A stretch of 64,000 nucleotides of DNA from Mycolicibacterium mengxianglii (GTDB lineage Bacteria; Actinomycetota; Actinomycetes; Mycobacteriales; Mycobacteriaceae), in the NCBI RefSeq assembly GCF_015710575.1, contig NZ_CP065373.1, positions 2,852,001 through 2,916,000 of the forward strand. The letters run 5' to 3'. How positions within the stretch are numbered: the first letter of the stretch is position 1; every line of letters starts with the position of its first letter. The notes below the pieces were generated by a model. The model was not told the origin of the DNA and ran no database searches. It saw only the letters and a list, made by a program, of their open reading frames with translations. This document shows positions 8,115 to 17,795 of this stretch, piece after piece. Position numbers and translations under genes: made by a program.

Positions 8115-8689
8115 CAGCCGCCCCCTGACTTGAGAGGGCGCCCGTCACCGGCGGCCCCGGAAGTTGGCGACCGGCCGGGCGACCGCCGTCCAGCAAAGTC
8201 AAGCTCTCGTATTACGCACTCGCAACAGTGCGGGACGGCAAGGTCGCACGTGTCACCAACCGAGCGAGGTTCGATTCAATTGAATATTTCTACGATGTTA
8301 ATTCAGCTACCACGTCACTGCATTTAAGTGGCTCAATTCACTCGACCGTCGCCCAATTGATTCGCCGACTGGAATACTTCAATTCAAAGGTACGCAGAGG
8401 CTGCAGATAGATTTATTGAACAGTGGAAATATCTTTTATCGGGTGTTTGAATAACCCAGAATTTAACTGGAGGAGTCTGGAATCGGCTGGAGAAAATGCC
8501 GTCTGAACTGCCATGATTGGTTGACCGCGCTCCCCCGACGTCGATTTGCCGTTTCACAGCCGAGTGATTGTTGATGCAAGGACGCCTTCAGTGCCTCGCG
8601 CCCTGAACTCGCCCCGCGTGTTTCGCGATGCCATAGTTAACCCCACGCCGACCTGTTCAAACACGCGGCGCTTCTTGGGGGAGAAAGCG
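8115..8689 (+). other. 575-bp non-coding, AT-rich leader region
   Basis: No supported gene lies here. A GC-rich imperfect hairpin (CGCCCCCT at 8119-8126 against AGAGGGCG at 8133-8140) just after the ureohydrolase stop may be a terminator. From about 8205 to 8560 base composition drops sharply compared with all flanking DNA, with runs such as TTGAATATTTC and AGATAGATTTATTG. The 12-bp palindrome ATTCAATTGAAT lies at 8274-8285. GGGGGAGA at about 8677-8684 is the likely ribosome-binding site of the next gene. Confidence 0.5.
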
Positions 8690-11600
8690 TTGAGGCAGCA
8701 AACGTTAAAAGGCGCCGACAATGCGCTTTCGGTGTTTAGCACAGAGATGTCCGCAATGCGAAAGTTGTGCGCCACAGCGGTGTTCGACGATGTCCATCCC
8801 CGCCATAAAGCGCAGACCAGTGTGGTTTCAGCGAGCGCCGATCGCGAAAGCGGTGCAGCCGCTGGCGGTGCGGGATACGCCCGAGCAGCGCACTTGAGCA
8901 CGTTGGCCGGTGCACTTGCGATAGGTAGTTCGATCGCATTCGGTCCGCAGGCGTGGGCAGACGACGCACCCGCCGACGCTGCCGGGCAGTCTTCGACAGA
9001 CGCGACGACGCAACGCGGACAATCTTCAGCGGAGACCGACCACGAAGATTCCAGTACCAGCAGCTCTGATCCCGAGGCTGATACCGCCGAGGAGTCTGAT
9101 GGCGAGCCGGACGCCGAAACCGGCGATGCAGGGTCTGCCGACAATCCGTTGCAAAGCCCTACTGCCACTGAGGTCCCTGACGAGGCGGCCCCTGCTGAGG
9201 AAGTGACGCCGGAACAAAGCCCCGAAGTCACCGATACCGCAAAACCTGCTGATGACGAACAAATCGGACCACCCGTTGAGGACAGCAGCCCGCACGACCC
9301 CGGAAGAAACGCGATCAATTATTCCGTTGGGGCACAACGCGATATGCCGACACGTGTCGACGCGCCGACAGGGCTGCAACGTGCGGACGATGACCTGGCA
9401 CTCACAGATGCGGGTGCAGACACCACCCCGCCCGCCGTTCCGGTATCGACGACAGTGACTGCCCCAGAACTGGATTCGGATCAAGCTGTGTTCGGATCCA
9501 ACGTAGTGGATGCCCCGACACCTGATCACCCCGCCAGTCTCGGCGATGCATTGGGGGCGGCGTCGCGGTCATTCTTCACATTCGCGACCGACGTGATCGA
9601 AGCGGTGCTGGACCCAATGACGGGGAAAGGTCCGCTGCCGTCGCCGGAATCGCCGTTGTCATGGGCGGCACTGGGCTGGGTCCGTCGCCAGGCCGACGCT
9701 GAGCTGATCGCCGATCAGCCGACGGTCGCCACCGCGACCGAAGTCGCCGCTGCAGCACCGCCAGCTGTCGCCGACGAGCCGACGGGACTGCCGGCCGAGC
9801 TGGAACGCACCACCCTCGTATCAGGCCTCTACCAGCCGACCGACTTCCGGTTCCTTCCCGACGGTCGGATCTTGATCACCGAAAAGAGCGGCGCCGTCAA
9901 GGTTTACGAAGACGGCGAACTGCACAGTGAACCGCTCATCACCCTCGTCGTGCTGCCGACCGACAATGACGAGGAGCGGGGACTCCTCGGCATCGAGGTG
10001 GACCCCGATTTCGAGAACAACGGATACCTGTACGTGGCGTACACCACCGCAGCCAACCGTGATCGGCTGTCCCGCATCACGGTCGTCGGTGACATCGCCG
10101 ACCCTGCTTCCGAATTGGTGCTGCTCGAGTCCGATCAGCCTGGCGAGGTCTACCACCACGGTGGCGAGGTGCAGTTCGGTCCAGACGGCAAGTTGTACTG
10201 GGCGATGGGAATGAACACGTTCAATCCCAACTCACAGGATCTGTCAAACATCCACGGCAAGATCCTGCGACTGAACCCAGACGGTTCCGTTCCCCCCGAC
10301 AACCCGTTTGTCGATGTGCCGGGCGCGATTCCCCAGATCTGGGCGTACGGCCTGCGCAATCCCTTCCGCTTCACCTTTACCCCCAACGGCAAACTGCTAA
10401 CCGGTGATGTCGGCGGCGCCTCGTGGGAGGAGCTCAACATCGTCATCGGAGGCGCGAACTACGGTTGGCCCACTGCCGAAGGCGTGTGCGACGGTTGCTC
10501 GAGCGTGAACCCGATCTACACCTATCCGCACACCGCGCCGCCTGCGAGCGCCGGCTCCATCACCTCGGTGCTGGCCTATACCGGGTCAACGTTTCCCGCG
10601 GACTACCGGAACAAGGTCTTCATCGCCGACTACACGCTGGGGTGGATCAAGGAACTCACCTTCGACTCCGAATACACCAGCTTCATCAGTGAGCGCATAT
10701 TCGACCCCAACGCAGGCACTGTCGTCAAGCTCGCTCAGGGGCCGGACGGAAACATCTACCAGCTCAACATCTATCCGGGCACCCTGTCTCGCATCGCGCC
10801 ATCGGGAGGAAACCGCGCGCCGGGCGCCGTCATCACCGCTACCCCGAGCAACGGACTGTCGCCGCTGACGGTGCACTTTTCGGCGACGGGCTCGACTGAC
10901 CCGGACCCCGGCACATCGCTGTCCTACACGTGGGACTTCGGGGACGGCACCACAGCGTCGGGACTGAATGCGGTGCGCACCTACACAGCGGTCGGGACCT
11001 ACGACGTGGTGCTGACCGTGAGCGACGGTAACAAGACGGGCCGGGCGACTCAGCGGGTGACGGTGGGTAGTACGGCGCCGGTCGCAACCATCCTCACGCC
11101 GCTTCAGAACTCGCCGTACAACGCCGGAGACATCATCTCGTTCAGCGGCACGGGCACCGACGCCGAGGACGGCGCACTACCGGAAAGCGCCTACCGGTGG
11201 ACGATCGAATTCCGCCACGCCGACCACGTACATCCATTCCGCGACAACATCATCGGGTCCGGCGGCACGGTTACCATCCCCCGCGGCGCCGACAACATCG
11301 ACACCACCTGGTACCGCCTCACTTTGACGGTCACCGACAGCAGCGGACTGTCCTCGAGCCGCTCCGTGGACATCAAGCCACGACTGGTCACCCTCAACAT
11401 CGTCGCCAACAACCCCGACGCCGTGTTCACGGTGGATGGAATCCCGAAACGGGGATCCTTCACCGAGACCGCGGTCGTGGGAGTTGAGCGGGTATTGGAC
11501 GCACCCTCGCCGCAGTACGGTCCCGATGGCGGGATCATCTTCGACAGTTGGTCCGATGGACAGCCCCAAAGCCACACGATCACCACGCCGGCGGCCAACA

Positions 11601-13279
11601 CCACTTACACCGTCAATTTCGACCAGTTCATCACACCTCCCGCGCCGTGGACGCCGGTCGACATCGGCCAACCGACGTTCCCCGGCTACTCCTCGTACCG
11701 CGCCGGGGTGTACACCATTCGGGGCGGCGGCGGGGACATCTGGGGTCCCACCGACGAATTCCACTATCTGCATCAAGGTTTCAGTGGTGACGGCACGATC
11801 ATCGCCCGGGTTACCTCCCAGACGGATACCGATGACTGGGCCAAATCCGGCATCATGATCAAGGAATCCGCTACTCCCGGCGCGAAGTATGTGCTGCTGG
11901 CAGTCACACCCGCCAACGGCATCACGTTCCAGCACAACTTCAACGGCGACAGCGGATCCGCGCCGTACACCTTGCCCAATGGATGGCTGAAGCTGGAACG
12001 GACGGGCAACACATTCACCGGCTACACATCCCTAGACGGCGCGGCGTGGATAAGGGTCGGGCAGACGACACTGGACATGGCCACCGACGTGACCGCCGGC
12101 TTGGCGGTCACCGCCCACAGTTACAGCGCACTCAACACCACGACCTTCGCCGAGGTCAGCGTGATTTCCACCCCAGAGTGGACCAGCGTAGATATCGGCG
12201 ATCCCCCGCTCGCCGGTAACACTGACATCGCAGACGGTGTGCACACCATCACCGGCTCGGGCTACGACATCTGGGGTGAAGCCGACCAATTCCACTTCAG
12301 CTACCAATCCCTGCCGGCCAATGGGAGCATCGTCACCCGCGTTGCGTCCTTCACCGACACCACCGATGGGTGGGCCAAGGCTGGGGTGATGGTCAAGGCA
12401 TCCGCAGAGGCCGGCTCACCGTACGCGCTGCTGGCGGTCACACCCGAACACGGGATCAACTTCCAACACAGCTTTGATCAGAACATCGCAGGCCCCGCCA
12501 CCGCCCCCGCCGGCTCCTGGCTCAAACTCAACCGTACGGGCGACACCGTCACCGCTTCCACATCAACCGACGGCCTGGTCTGGACCGAAGTCGGCTCGGT
12601 ATCCATCGCACTCGGCGGCAATGCGGTCGTCGGCCTCTTCGTATCCGCACACGCACCGCAGCTGAGCACAGCCGCTTTCGACAACGTGGAGGTCGACAAT
12701 TCCACAACCATCCCGACCCCACTGCCCTCCCCCTGGGCAAGCACCGACGTCGGGACACCGAGGTTGGCCGGATCGGCAAGCCACAGCTCCGGCACCTACA
12801 CCCTCAACGGTGCCGGCGACGACATCTGGGGCGAAGCCGACCAATTCCACTTCGTACACCAGGGATTGGCGGGCGACGGCGAGATCATCGCACGGGTCAC
12901 GGCCCAAGAGGACACCGATGGGTGGGCCAAGGCTGGGGTGATGATCAAAGCATCCGCAGAGGCCGGGTCACCGTACGCCCTGCTGGCGGTCACACCCGAA
13001 CACGGGATCAATTTCCAGCACGGCTTCCAACACAACATCGCAGGCCCCGCCACCGCCCCCGCCGGCTCCTGGCTCAAACTCAACCGTACGGGCAACACCG
13101 TCACCGCTTCCACATCCACCGACGGCCTGGTCTGGACCGAAGTCGGCACTGTGGCGGTCCCGCTCACCGCGGACAGCCGGATCGGGCTTTTCGTCACAGC
13201 GCACAACGGATATCAGCTGAGCACGTCGAAATTCGACAATGTGAGGGTCAGCGCACCCGCATCGGCAGTACTCGCATGA
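8690..13279 (+). CDS. Giant secreted protein: PQQ/sorbosone-dehydrogenase-like propeller, PKD domain, three repeated concanavalin-like domains
   Basis: This protein has about 1529 residues. Order: N-terminal region with a hydrophobic stretch (about 70-90) ending QAWA-DD, which looks like a Sec signal in a long mycobacterial leader; an acidic Thr/Ser/Pro-rich linker to about 300; a glucose/sorbosone dehydrogenase-type beta-propeller (about 370-705; GLLGIEVDPDFENNGYLYV, YHHGGEVQFGPDGKLYWAMG, IWAYGLRNPFRF); a PKD domain (about 710-790; YTWDFGDGTT); a further Ig-like region; then three copies of a 170-180-residue DUF1349/concanavalin-like domain (from about 985, 1163 and 1347), each with GGDIWG- or GDDIWG-like and WAKAGVMIK motifs. 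The TTG at 8690 is preferred (GGGGGAGA upstream); the open frame begins at 8546, and ATGs at 8747 and 8756 are alternatives. It overlaps gtrA by ATGA. Likely a surface or secreted sugar-oxidising or glycan-binding protein. Confidence 0.75.
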   Translation: MRQQTLKGADNALSVFSTEMSAMRKLCATAVFDDVHPRHKAQTSVVSASADRESGAAAGGAGYARAAHLSTLAGALAIGSSIAFGPQAWADDAPADAAGQSSTDATTQRGQSSAETDHEDSSTSSSDPEADTAEESDGEPDAETGDAGSADNPLQSPTATEVPDEAAPAEEVTPEQSPEVTDTAKPADDEQIGPPVEDSSPHDPGRNAINYSVGAQRDMPTRVDAPTGLQRADDDLALTDAGADTTPPAVPVSTTVTAPELDSDQAVFGSNVVDAPTPDHPASLGDALGAASRSFFTFATDVIEAVLDPMTGKGPLPSPESPLSWAALGWVRRQADAELIADQPTVATATEVAAAAPPAVADEPTGLPAELERTTLVSGLYQPTDFRFLPDGRILITEKSGAVKVYEDGELHSEPLITLVVLPTDNDEERGLLGIEVDPDFENNGYLYVAYTTAANRDRLSRITVVGDIADPASELVLLESDQPGEVYHHGGEVQFGPDGKLYWAMGMNTFNPNSQDLSNIHGKILRLNPDGSVPPDNPFVDVPGAIPQIWAYGLRNPFRFTFTPNGKLLTGDVGGASWEELNIVIGGANYGWPTAEGVCDGCSSVNPIYTYPHTAPPASAGSITSVLAYTGSTFPADYRNKVFIADYTLGWIKELTFDSEYTSFISERIFDPNAGTVVKLAQGPDGNIYQLNIYPGTLSRIAPSGGNRAPGAVITATPSNGLSPLTVHFSATGSTDPDPGTSLSYTWDFGDGTTASGLNAVRTYTAVGTYDVVLTVSDGNKTGRATQRVTVGSTAPVATILTPLQNSPYNAGDIISFSGTGTDAEDGALPESAYRWTIEFRHADHVHPFRDNIIGSGGTVTIPRGADNIDTTWYRLTLTVTDSSGLSSSRSVDIKPRLVTLNIVANNPDAVFTVDGIPKRGSFTETAVVGVERVLDAPSPQYGPDGGIIFDSWSDGQPQSHTITTPAANTTYTVNFDQFITPPAPWTPVDIGQPTFPGYSSYRAGVYTIRGGGGDIWGPTDEFHYLHQGFSGDGTIIARVTSQTDTDDWAKSGIMIKESATPGAKYVLLAVTPANGITFQHNFNGDSGSAPYTLPNGWLKLERTGNTFTGYTSLDGAAWIRVGQTTLDMATDVTAGLAVTAHSYSALNTTTFAEVSVISTPEWTSVDIGDPPLAGNTDIADGVHTITGSGYDIWGEADQFHFSYQSLPANGSIVTRVASFTDTTDGWAKAGVMVKASAEAGSPYALLAVTPEHGINFQHSFDQNIAGPATAPAGSWLKLNRTGDTVTASTSTDGLVWTEVGSVSIALGGNAVVGLFVSAHAPQLSTAAFDNVEVDNSTTIPTPLPSPWASTDVGTPRLAGSASHSSGTYTLNGAGDDIWGEADQFHFVHQGLAGDGEIIARVTAQEDTDGWAKAGVMIKASAEAGSPYALLAVTPEHGINFQHGFQHNIAGPATAPAGSWLKLNRTGNTVTASTSTDGLVWTEVGTVAVPLTADSRIGLFVTAHNGYQLSTSKFDNVRVSAPASAVLA
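12361..13150 (+). repeat. 552-bp in-frame tandem duplication inside the secreted protein
   Basis: The stretch from about 12361 to 12595 recurs at about 12913-13147 with an exact 552-bp (184-codon) offset. Long segments are identical at the DNA level, for example GGCCCCGCCACCGCCCCCGC at 12491 and 13043. The earlier third copy (11641-12165) is diverged. The two near-identical copies point to recent duplication or gene conversion. Confidence 0.85.
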
Positions 13280-13746
13280 ACCCGACCGTCAGCCGGTCGG
13301 AATCGGTTCTCCCGGAATCCAGTCGCCTGCCGATGGTGTATCGCATCGTGTGCTTTGTACTGGTCGGATTGGTCTGTCTGGCAGTGCAATTCGCGATATT
13401 CCATCTACTCCAACCAAAGTTGCATCTTTACGCCGCCGAGGTGGTGGCCTTCCTGACCTCGGCTCAGCTCAACTTCGCGCTCAGCCACCTGTTCACGTGG
13501 CGCGACCGCCGCGGCGCACGTCGGGTCGTCCTGCGATGGGCGAAGTTCAACCTGAGCGCCCTGTTGGCCGTGACCGCAGTGAACGGAACCACCTTTTGGC
13601 TACTCACAGCGGCGGGGCTGCCCCTTTGGCTCGCCATGCTTGCCGCCAACGCCGTCACGGCGCTGTGGAGCTTCTCGATGAATCACTTCGTCGTCTTTCG
13701 CCAGTACCGAGACAGGTCCGCAAATACCCTGGAGAGAGCACTCTGA
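13276..13746 (+). CDS. GtrA-like membrane protein (four-helix flippase family)
   Basis: This 156-residue GtrA-family protein has four predicted membrane helices, with the family pattern VYRIVCFVLVGLVCLAVQFA, a loop with Phe-rich LNFALSHLFTWRDRR, and a C-terminal WSFSMNHFVVFRQ. GtrA proteins work with polyprenyl-phosphate glycosyltransferases, probably moving undecaprenyl- or decaprenyl-phosphate-sugar across the membrane. The ATG at 13276 overlaps the stop of the secreted protein (ATGA), and the stop overlaps the next GT2 start by one base, so the operon is fully coupled. The partner GT2 is the next gene. Confidence 0.85.
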   Translation: MNPTVSRSESVLPESSRLPMVYRIVCFVLVGLVCLAVQFAIFHLLQPKLHLYAAEVVAFLTSAQLNFALSHLFTWRDRRGARRVVLRWAKFNLSALLAVTAVNGTTFWLLTAAGLPLWLAMLAANAVTALWSFSMNHFVVFRQYRDRSANTLERAL

Positions 13747-14585
13747 TGAAACCTCTACCCATCTCCGAACCGCCACTGAGCGTTGCGCTGTTCATGCCGG
13801 CGTTCAACGAAGCCGAGAACCTTCCGTCGGTCGTTGCCAGTGCGTGCGACTTCTTCGACCGCGTCGGCATCGAGGAACGGACCGTGATCGTGGTAGACGA
13901 CGGCTCCACCGACAACACCGCAGCCGTGATCCAACACCTTCAGCGTGAGTACTCCGTGGTCGCGGTGCAGCACCAGGTCAACCTCGGTTATGGCCGTGCG
14001 TTGAGATCGGGGTTCGCCGCCGCACTGGACACCGGCCACGAATGGATCGCCTACTGCGACTCCGATGGCCAGTTCAGCCCCGCTGACCTGGCGCTGTTGC
14101 TTGTCGCGGCTTCTTCTCACCAGGTCGACATCGTGCTGGGCTACCGCGAGCAACGGGCTGACAACCTGGTGCGCCGGGCAGCGGGCCGCACCTGGCATCG
14201 CATCAGCCGACTGGTGCTGAAGTTTCGGGCCGCTGATGTCGACTGTGGATTCAAGCTGCTGCACCGTACCGCGATCGCTGAAGTCGCCGGGGAGCTGCGC
14301 AGCGATTTCGCAGCCATCTCACCTGAGTTGCTGGCACGGCTGCATCGTGCCGGTCACCGGTTCGTCGAGGTTCCGGTACCGCACTACCCACGCGCCAGTG
14401 GCAAGCAGTCGGGTCTGAAGCCTCGAGTGGTTATGCGTTCCTTCGTCGATCTATACACGGTGCGGCGCGAATTGGCAGGTGGCCGTGGCGCGTTGGCGCG
14501 GGTCACTGGTATCGAGTCGGCGCCGCGCAACGCCGTGTCTCCTGTGCGGCCCTCTGCCGGACTCGCTGGGCAGGAGGTGACATGA
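13746..14585 (+). CDS. Family 2 glycosyltransferase (polyprenyl-phosphate sugar synthase type)
   Basis: This 279-residue GT-A fold transferase resembles dolichol/polyprenol-phosphate mannosyl- or glucosyltransferases. Key motifs are VALFMPAFNEAENLPSVV, VVDDGSTDNT and the DxD-type YCDSDGQFSPADL, followed by the family GFKLLHR segment. It has no C-terminal membrane helices, unlike GtrB, so membrane attachment would come through GtrA. It likely makes a polyprenyl-phosphate sugar in the cytoplasm, which GtrA flips and the next gene's GT-C enzyme uses. It is coupled on both sides (TGATG with GtrA, ATGA with the GT-C gene). Confidence 0.85.
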   Translation: MKPLPISEPPLSVALFMPAFNEAENLPSVVASACDFFDRVGIEERTVIVVDDGSTDNTAAVIQHLQREYSVVAVQHQVNLGYGRALRSGFAAALDTGHEWIAYCDSDGQFSPADLALLLVAASSHQVDIVLGYREQRADNLVRRAAGRTWHRISRLVLKFRAADVDCGFKLLHRTAIAEVAGELRSDFAAISPELLARLHRAGHRFVEVPVPHYPRASGKQSGLKPRVVMRSFVDLYTVRRELAGGRGALARVTGIESAPRNAVSPVRPSAGLAGQEVT

Positions 14586-16138
14586 GCATCCGGGAACCGG
14601 AATCGCCGCCAGTATCAAAGTCGTCCACCGCTCCAACCGCAGACCGCACCGCATGGTGGGTCGCGCTGGCTGCGACAGTGGTGTCGGTAGTGGCCTATTG
14701 GTACTTCGCCAGCAAGGGCATGGCGTTGGGCTACAAGGACTCGATCTCACATCTGCAGATCGCGGCCCGCACACTGAGCAGCCCGACGGCAGGCTTCGCG
14801 CAGCTCGGCGGGGTATGGCTGCCGCTGCCGCACATCCTGATGCTTCCACTGGCCTGGTATGCGCCGTTTTACTACAGTGGCTTCGCAGGCAGTGCGATCA
14901 GCATGGTGAGCTACGTCGTCACGTGCGTGTATGTCTACAAGCTCTCGTTTGGTCTGACCCGATCGAAGCTTCCGGCACTGTCGGGCCTGGGGGTGTTCGC
15001 GCTCAATCCGAACGTGTTGTATATGCAGTCAACCCCGATGACCGAACTGCTGCTGTTCGCCTGCATCGCGGCGATGGCGTTCTATGTGCAGCGTTGGGCA
15101 CAAACCGAGGAACACCTGCAGAAGTATCCGTACCTGTTCGCCGCGGCCATGGCAGCTTTCCTGGCCTGCTTGACCCGATATGAGGCGTGGCCGCTGCTGT
15201 TGGTCACCGGCGCTACTGTGGTGATCATCGCCTGGCGTCAATACGGACGACACGCCGCAACCGGTGTCGCTACCGGGTTCGCATTTCTCGCCGGTGCCTC
15301 CATCGTGCTCTGGCTCGGCTGGAACCTGCTGATTTTCGGAAATCCCCTCAACTTCCAGAACGGCGAGTACGCCAAGCCTTCCCTCTGGGTCCATGAGAGC
15401 GAGGTTGCGGTCGGCGATCCGGTGGTGTCGGCACAAACCTATTGGTACGCAGTGGTCGAAAACCTCGGTCTCGCCGTGGTCATTGCGATGATCATCGGTG
15501 CCGTTGCGTTGATTCTACGCCGGCGCCTCGACAGCCTTCCCGTGCTGGCCCTCCTCACCGTTGCCCCATTCTTCGTCGTCGCGCTCGCGGTCGGCCAGCG
15601 ACCGTTGCACGTGATGCAGATAAGCCAAGACCTCTACAACGTGCGATTCGGACTTCTCATGGTGGTTCCGGCTGCGGTGCTGATCGCCTATCTGGTCAGT
15701 CTGCTGCCCACCCGCGCCGGATTCGTTGCGCTGGGTGTCGCCTTCGCTGCCACCCTGTCACCGCTGATACCCAATGGGCCTACCGCCGTCGTCACCGCCA
15801 CGGAAGGCAACAAGGGATTTCCGGCCACTGCCGTTGAAGCGAGTGGCTATCTTTCCACCCATTACGACGGCGGGGTGGTTCTGATCGAATCGTTCGGCAA
15901 TGAGTCTGTGCTGTTTCATGCACGAATCCCACTGTCGAAGAACGTATATGAAGGCAGCTACCAGAAATGGGATCCCGCGCTCAGTAGCCCGCCGGGCCAG
16001 GGAATCAGATGGATTATCATGCGCGGCGGCGTCGAGCCCGATGAGACTTACCGCGACCTCATGGGGTCCCCCAAGTTGGCGGAGTACGCCGAAGTGTTCC
16101 GCAACAAAGAGTACGTCGTCTACAAAGCCGAGGACTGA
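14582..16138 (+). CDS. GT-C-type membrane glycosyltransferase (PMT/ArnT-like)
   Basis: This 518-residue protein has about ten membrane helices and a C-terminal extracytoplasmic domain (from about 400). The first extracytoplasmic loop carries LGYKDSISHLQIAAR, where the Asp is in the position expected for the catalytic residue of GT-C enzymes, followed by GVWLPLPHILMLPLAW and LTRYEAWPLLLV. Such enzymes take a sugar from a polyprenyl-phosphate donor on the outer face of the membrane. It starts inside the stop of the GT2 gene (ATGA), and the CesA-like GT follows 3 nt later. The acceptor could be the neighbouring secreted protein or a glycan. Family assignment is by topology and motif only. Confidence 0.7.
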   Translation: MSIREPESPPVSKSSTAPTADRTAWWVALAATVVSVVAYWYFASKGMALGYKDSISHLQIAARTLSSPTAGFAQLGGVWLPLPHILMLPLAWYAPFYYSGFAGSAISMVSYVVTCVYVYKLSFGLTRSKLPALSGLGVFALNPNVLYMQSTPMTELLLFACIAAMAFYVQRWAQTEEHLQKYPYLFAAAMAAFLACLTRYEAWPLLLVTGATVVIIAWRQYGRHAATGVATGFAFLAGASIVLWLGWNLLIFGNPLNFQNGEYAKPSLWVHESEVAVGDPVVSAQTYWYAVVENLGLAVVIAMIIGAVALILRRRLDSLPVLALLTVAPFFVVALAVGQRPLHVMQISQDLYNVRFGLLMVVPAAVLIAYLVSLLPTRAGFVALGVAFAATLSPLIPNGPTAVVTATEGNKGFPATAVEASGYLSTHYDGGVVLIESFGNESVLFHARIPLSKNVYEGSYQKWDPALSSPPGQGIRWIIMRGGVEPDETYRDLMGSPKLAEYAEVFRNKEYVVYKAED

Positions 16139-16141
16139 GCC

Positions 16142-17731
16142 GTGCCCAAAGGAAAAACCAACCAGCCCATTCGCCACACCGCGGCGACGGTGATCAACAC
16201 CGGCCAATTCATCTGCTTCACAGTACTTCTGGTGCTTGTCGCCGTCGCGGTGTACCTGAGCCCGCTGACAGTGGCCAAAATCGCTGTCGCCACGATCCTC
16301 GTCTTCTTCGCCGTCTTCGTGGGGCTGCTGAAAATGGGTTTGTGGTACGCGTCGACGCGTTACCGCTATCCGGACTATGAGATACCGCCCGAATCCGACC
16401 CGACGTTGCCGCACTACCTGGCCCTGGTCCCGATGTACCGGGAACCTGACATGGTCGAGCCCATGGTGCGCGGAATGGCGGCCCTGCGCTATCCAAAAGA
16501 GAAGCTGATAGTCCAGCTACTTGTCGAATCCCGCGACCGAGATCCCGCGACGCGCAACGCGATCGACGCAGTGGCGCTGCCCGACTTCGTGAGTGTCGTC
16601 GAAGTCCCCGATATCAAGCCGTACGGCAAGCAGCGCGCGCTCAACTACGGGGCGCACCGCGCGATCACGGAGGCTCACGACCTGCCCCGAAAGGAGCGTG
16701 CCGGCCGGCTCTGTGTGATTTATGACGCCGAGGACCGGCCCGAGCCCGATCAACTGCTAAAGGCGGTCGGCATGTTCCGGGCCTATGACGTCATCGACTC
16801 GAAAGTCGTGTGTCTTCAAGCGCAGCTGGAATTCTCCAACCAGACCAGCACCTGGGTGTCGCGCCTGATGTGGGTGGAGTACCTCGTTCACTTCGGCTGG
16901 GTACTTCCGGGCATGGCCCGCCTGGGCCTCATTCCGCCGCTGGGCGGCACCTCGAACCACTTCCGGCTGACATTCCTGGCCCGGGTGAGCATCGGCGTCG
17001 AACAGCAACCGCCGGGCGTCCGATGGGCGGGCATCTGGGACATGTTCAACGTAACCGAGGACGCGGACCTCGCGGGTGCGCTGGCGCTGCACGGCTTCAA
17101 GATCGCGATGCTGGACAGTGTCACCAAAGAAGTTGCGACAACACGGGTGAACACGCTGATCGGGCAGAAGTCACGGTGGCTGAAGGGCTACATCCAGACG
17201 GGTCTGATCTTCACTCGCACCCCGATACGGATGATGTCGCAGATGGGTCCCGTCCGCTGGTTTGTCTATGTCATGTTCCTCATCGGCACGCCGCTGTCGG
17301 TTCTGCTCAGTGCTCTGTCGTGGGTGCTGACCTTCGTCTACTTCGCTACCCGGTCGCAGGCGATTGAGCAGCTGTTTCCGGCATTGCTGCTGTATCTCGG
17401 CGTGCTGTTGCTGGTTTTCGGTAACTTCGCCCTCTTCCTGCAGCATGTCGCGGCTGCCACGAAGTCCGAGGGGTTCGGCACTGTCAAGTACATGCTTCTT
17501 GTCATCAGCGGTATTTGGCCAATGCTGACGGTGTTGTCATTGGCGAAGGCTTGTTATGAATTGGCGAACCCGAAGTTGCGTCATTTCTGGGACAAGACCG
17601 AGCACGGCCACGACCTTCACACCCTCGATGAAGTCGCTGGGCTGCGACGCGTCGCGGGAAGCGCGTCGGTCAGCGCCGCCATCATCCCCCGCGATGCGCG
17701 CGAACCCGCCCGCAAGCCCGAATCCGCATAG
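16142..17731 (+). CDS. Cellulose-synthase-like family 2 glycosyltransferase
   Basis: This 529-residue processive-type GT2 has two N-terminal membrane helices (about residues 18-65), a cytoplasmic GT-A domain and a C-terminal block of three to four helices (about 375-495). The four hallmarks of processive synthases are present: an aspartate-bearing strand (LLVESRDRDP region), YDAEDRPEP (DxD-like), TEDADLAGAL (TED) and QKSRWLKG (QxxRW). It lacks a PilZ domain. It probably polymerises and exports a glycan. Start is the GTG 3 nt after the upstream stop. This is the last gene of the operon that begins with the secreted protein. Confidence 0.8.
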   Translation: MPKGKTNQPIRHTAATVINTGQFICFTVLLVLVAVAVYLSPLTVAKIAVATILVFFAVFVGLLKMGLWYASTRYRYPDYEIPPESDPTLPHYLALVPMYREPDMVEPMVRGMAALRYPKEKLIVQLLVESRDRDPATRNAIDAVALPDFVSVVEVPDIKPYGKQRALNYGAHRAITEAHDLPRKERAGRLCVIYDAEDRPEPDQLLKAVGMFRAYDVIDSKVVCLQAQLEFSNQTSTWVSRLMWVEYLVHFGWVLPGMARLGLIPPLGGTSNHFRLTFLARVSIGVEQQPPGVRWAGIWDMFNVTEDADLAGALALHGFKIAMLDSVTKEVATTRVNTLIGQKSRWLKGYIQTGLIFTRTPIRMMSQMGPVRWFVYVMFLIGTPLSVLLSALSWVLTFVYFATRSQAIEQLFPALLLYLGVLLLVFGNFALFLQHVAAATKSEGFGTVKYMLLVISGIWPMLTVLSLAKACYELANPKLRHFWDKTEHGHDLHTLDEVAGLRRVAGSASVSAAIIPRDAREPARKPESA

Positions 17732-17795
17732 CCGCTGCGCCGAGATCGACGTTCTGGCGCATTCCACTCGTACTTTGGCGCCCGTTTGTTGGTTT

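Noticed and set aside
8228..8410. 60-codon open frame in the AT-rich leader
   Set aside because: No ribosome-binding site, no membrane or domain pattern, and atypical codon use. The stretch is better read as regulatory DNA.
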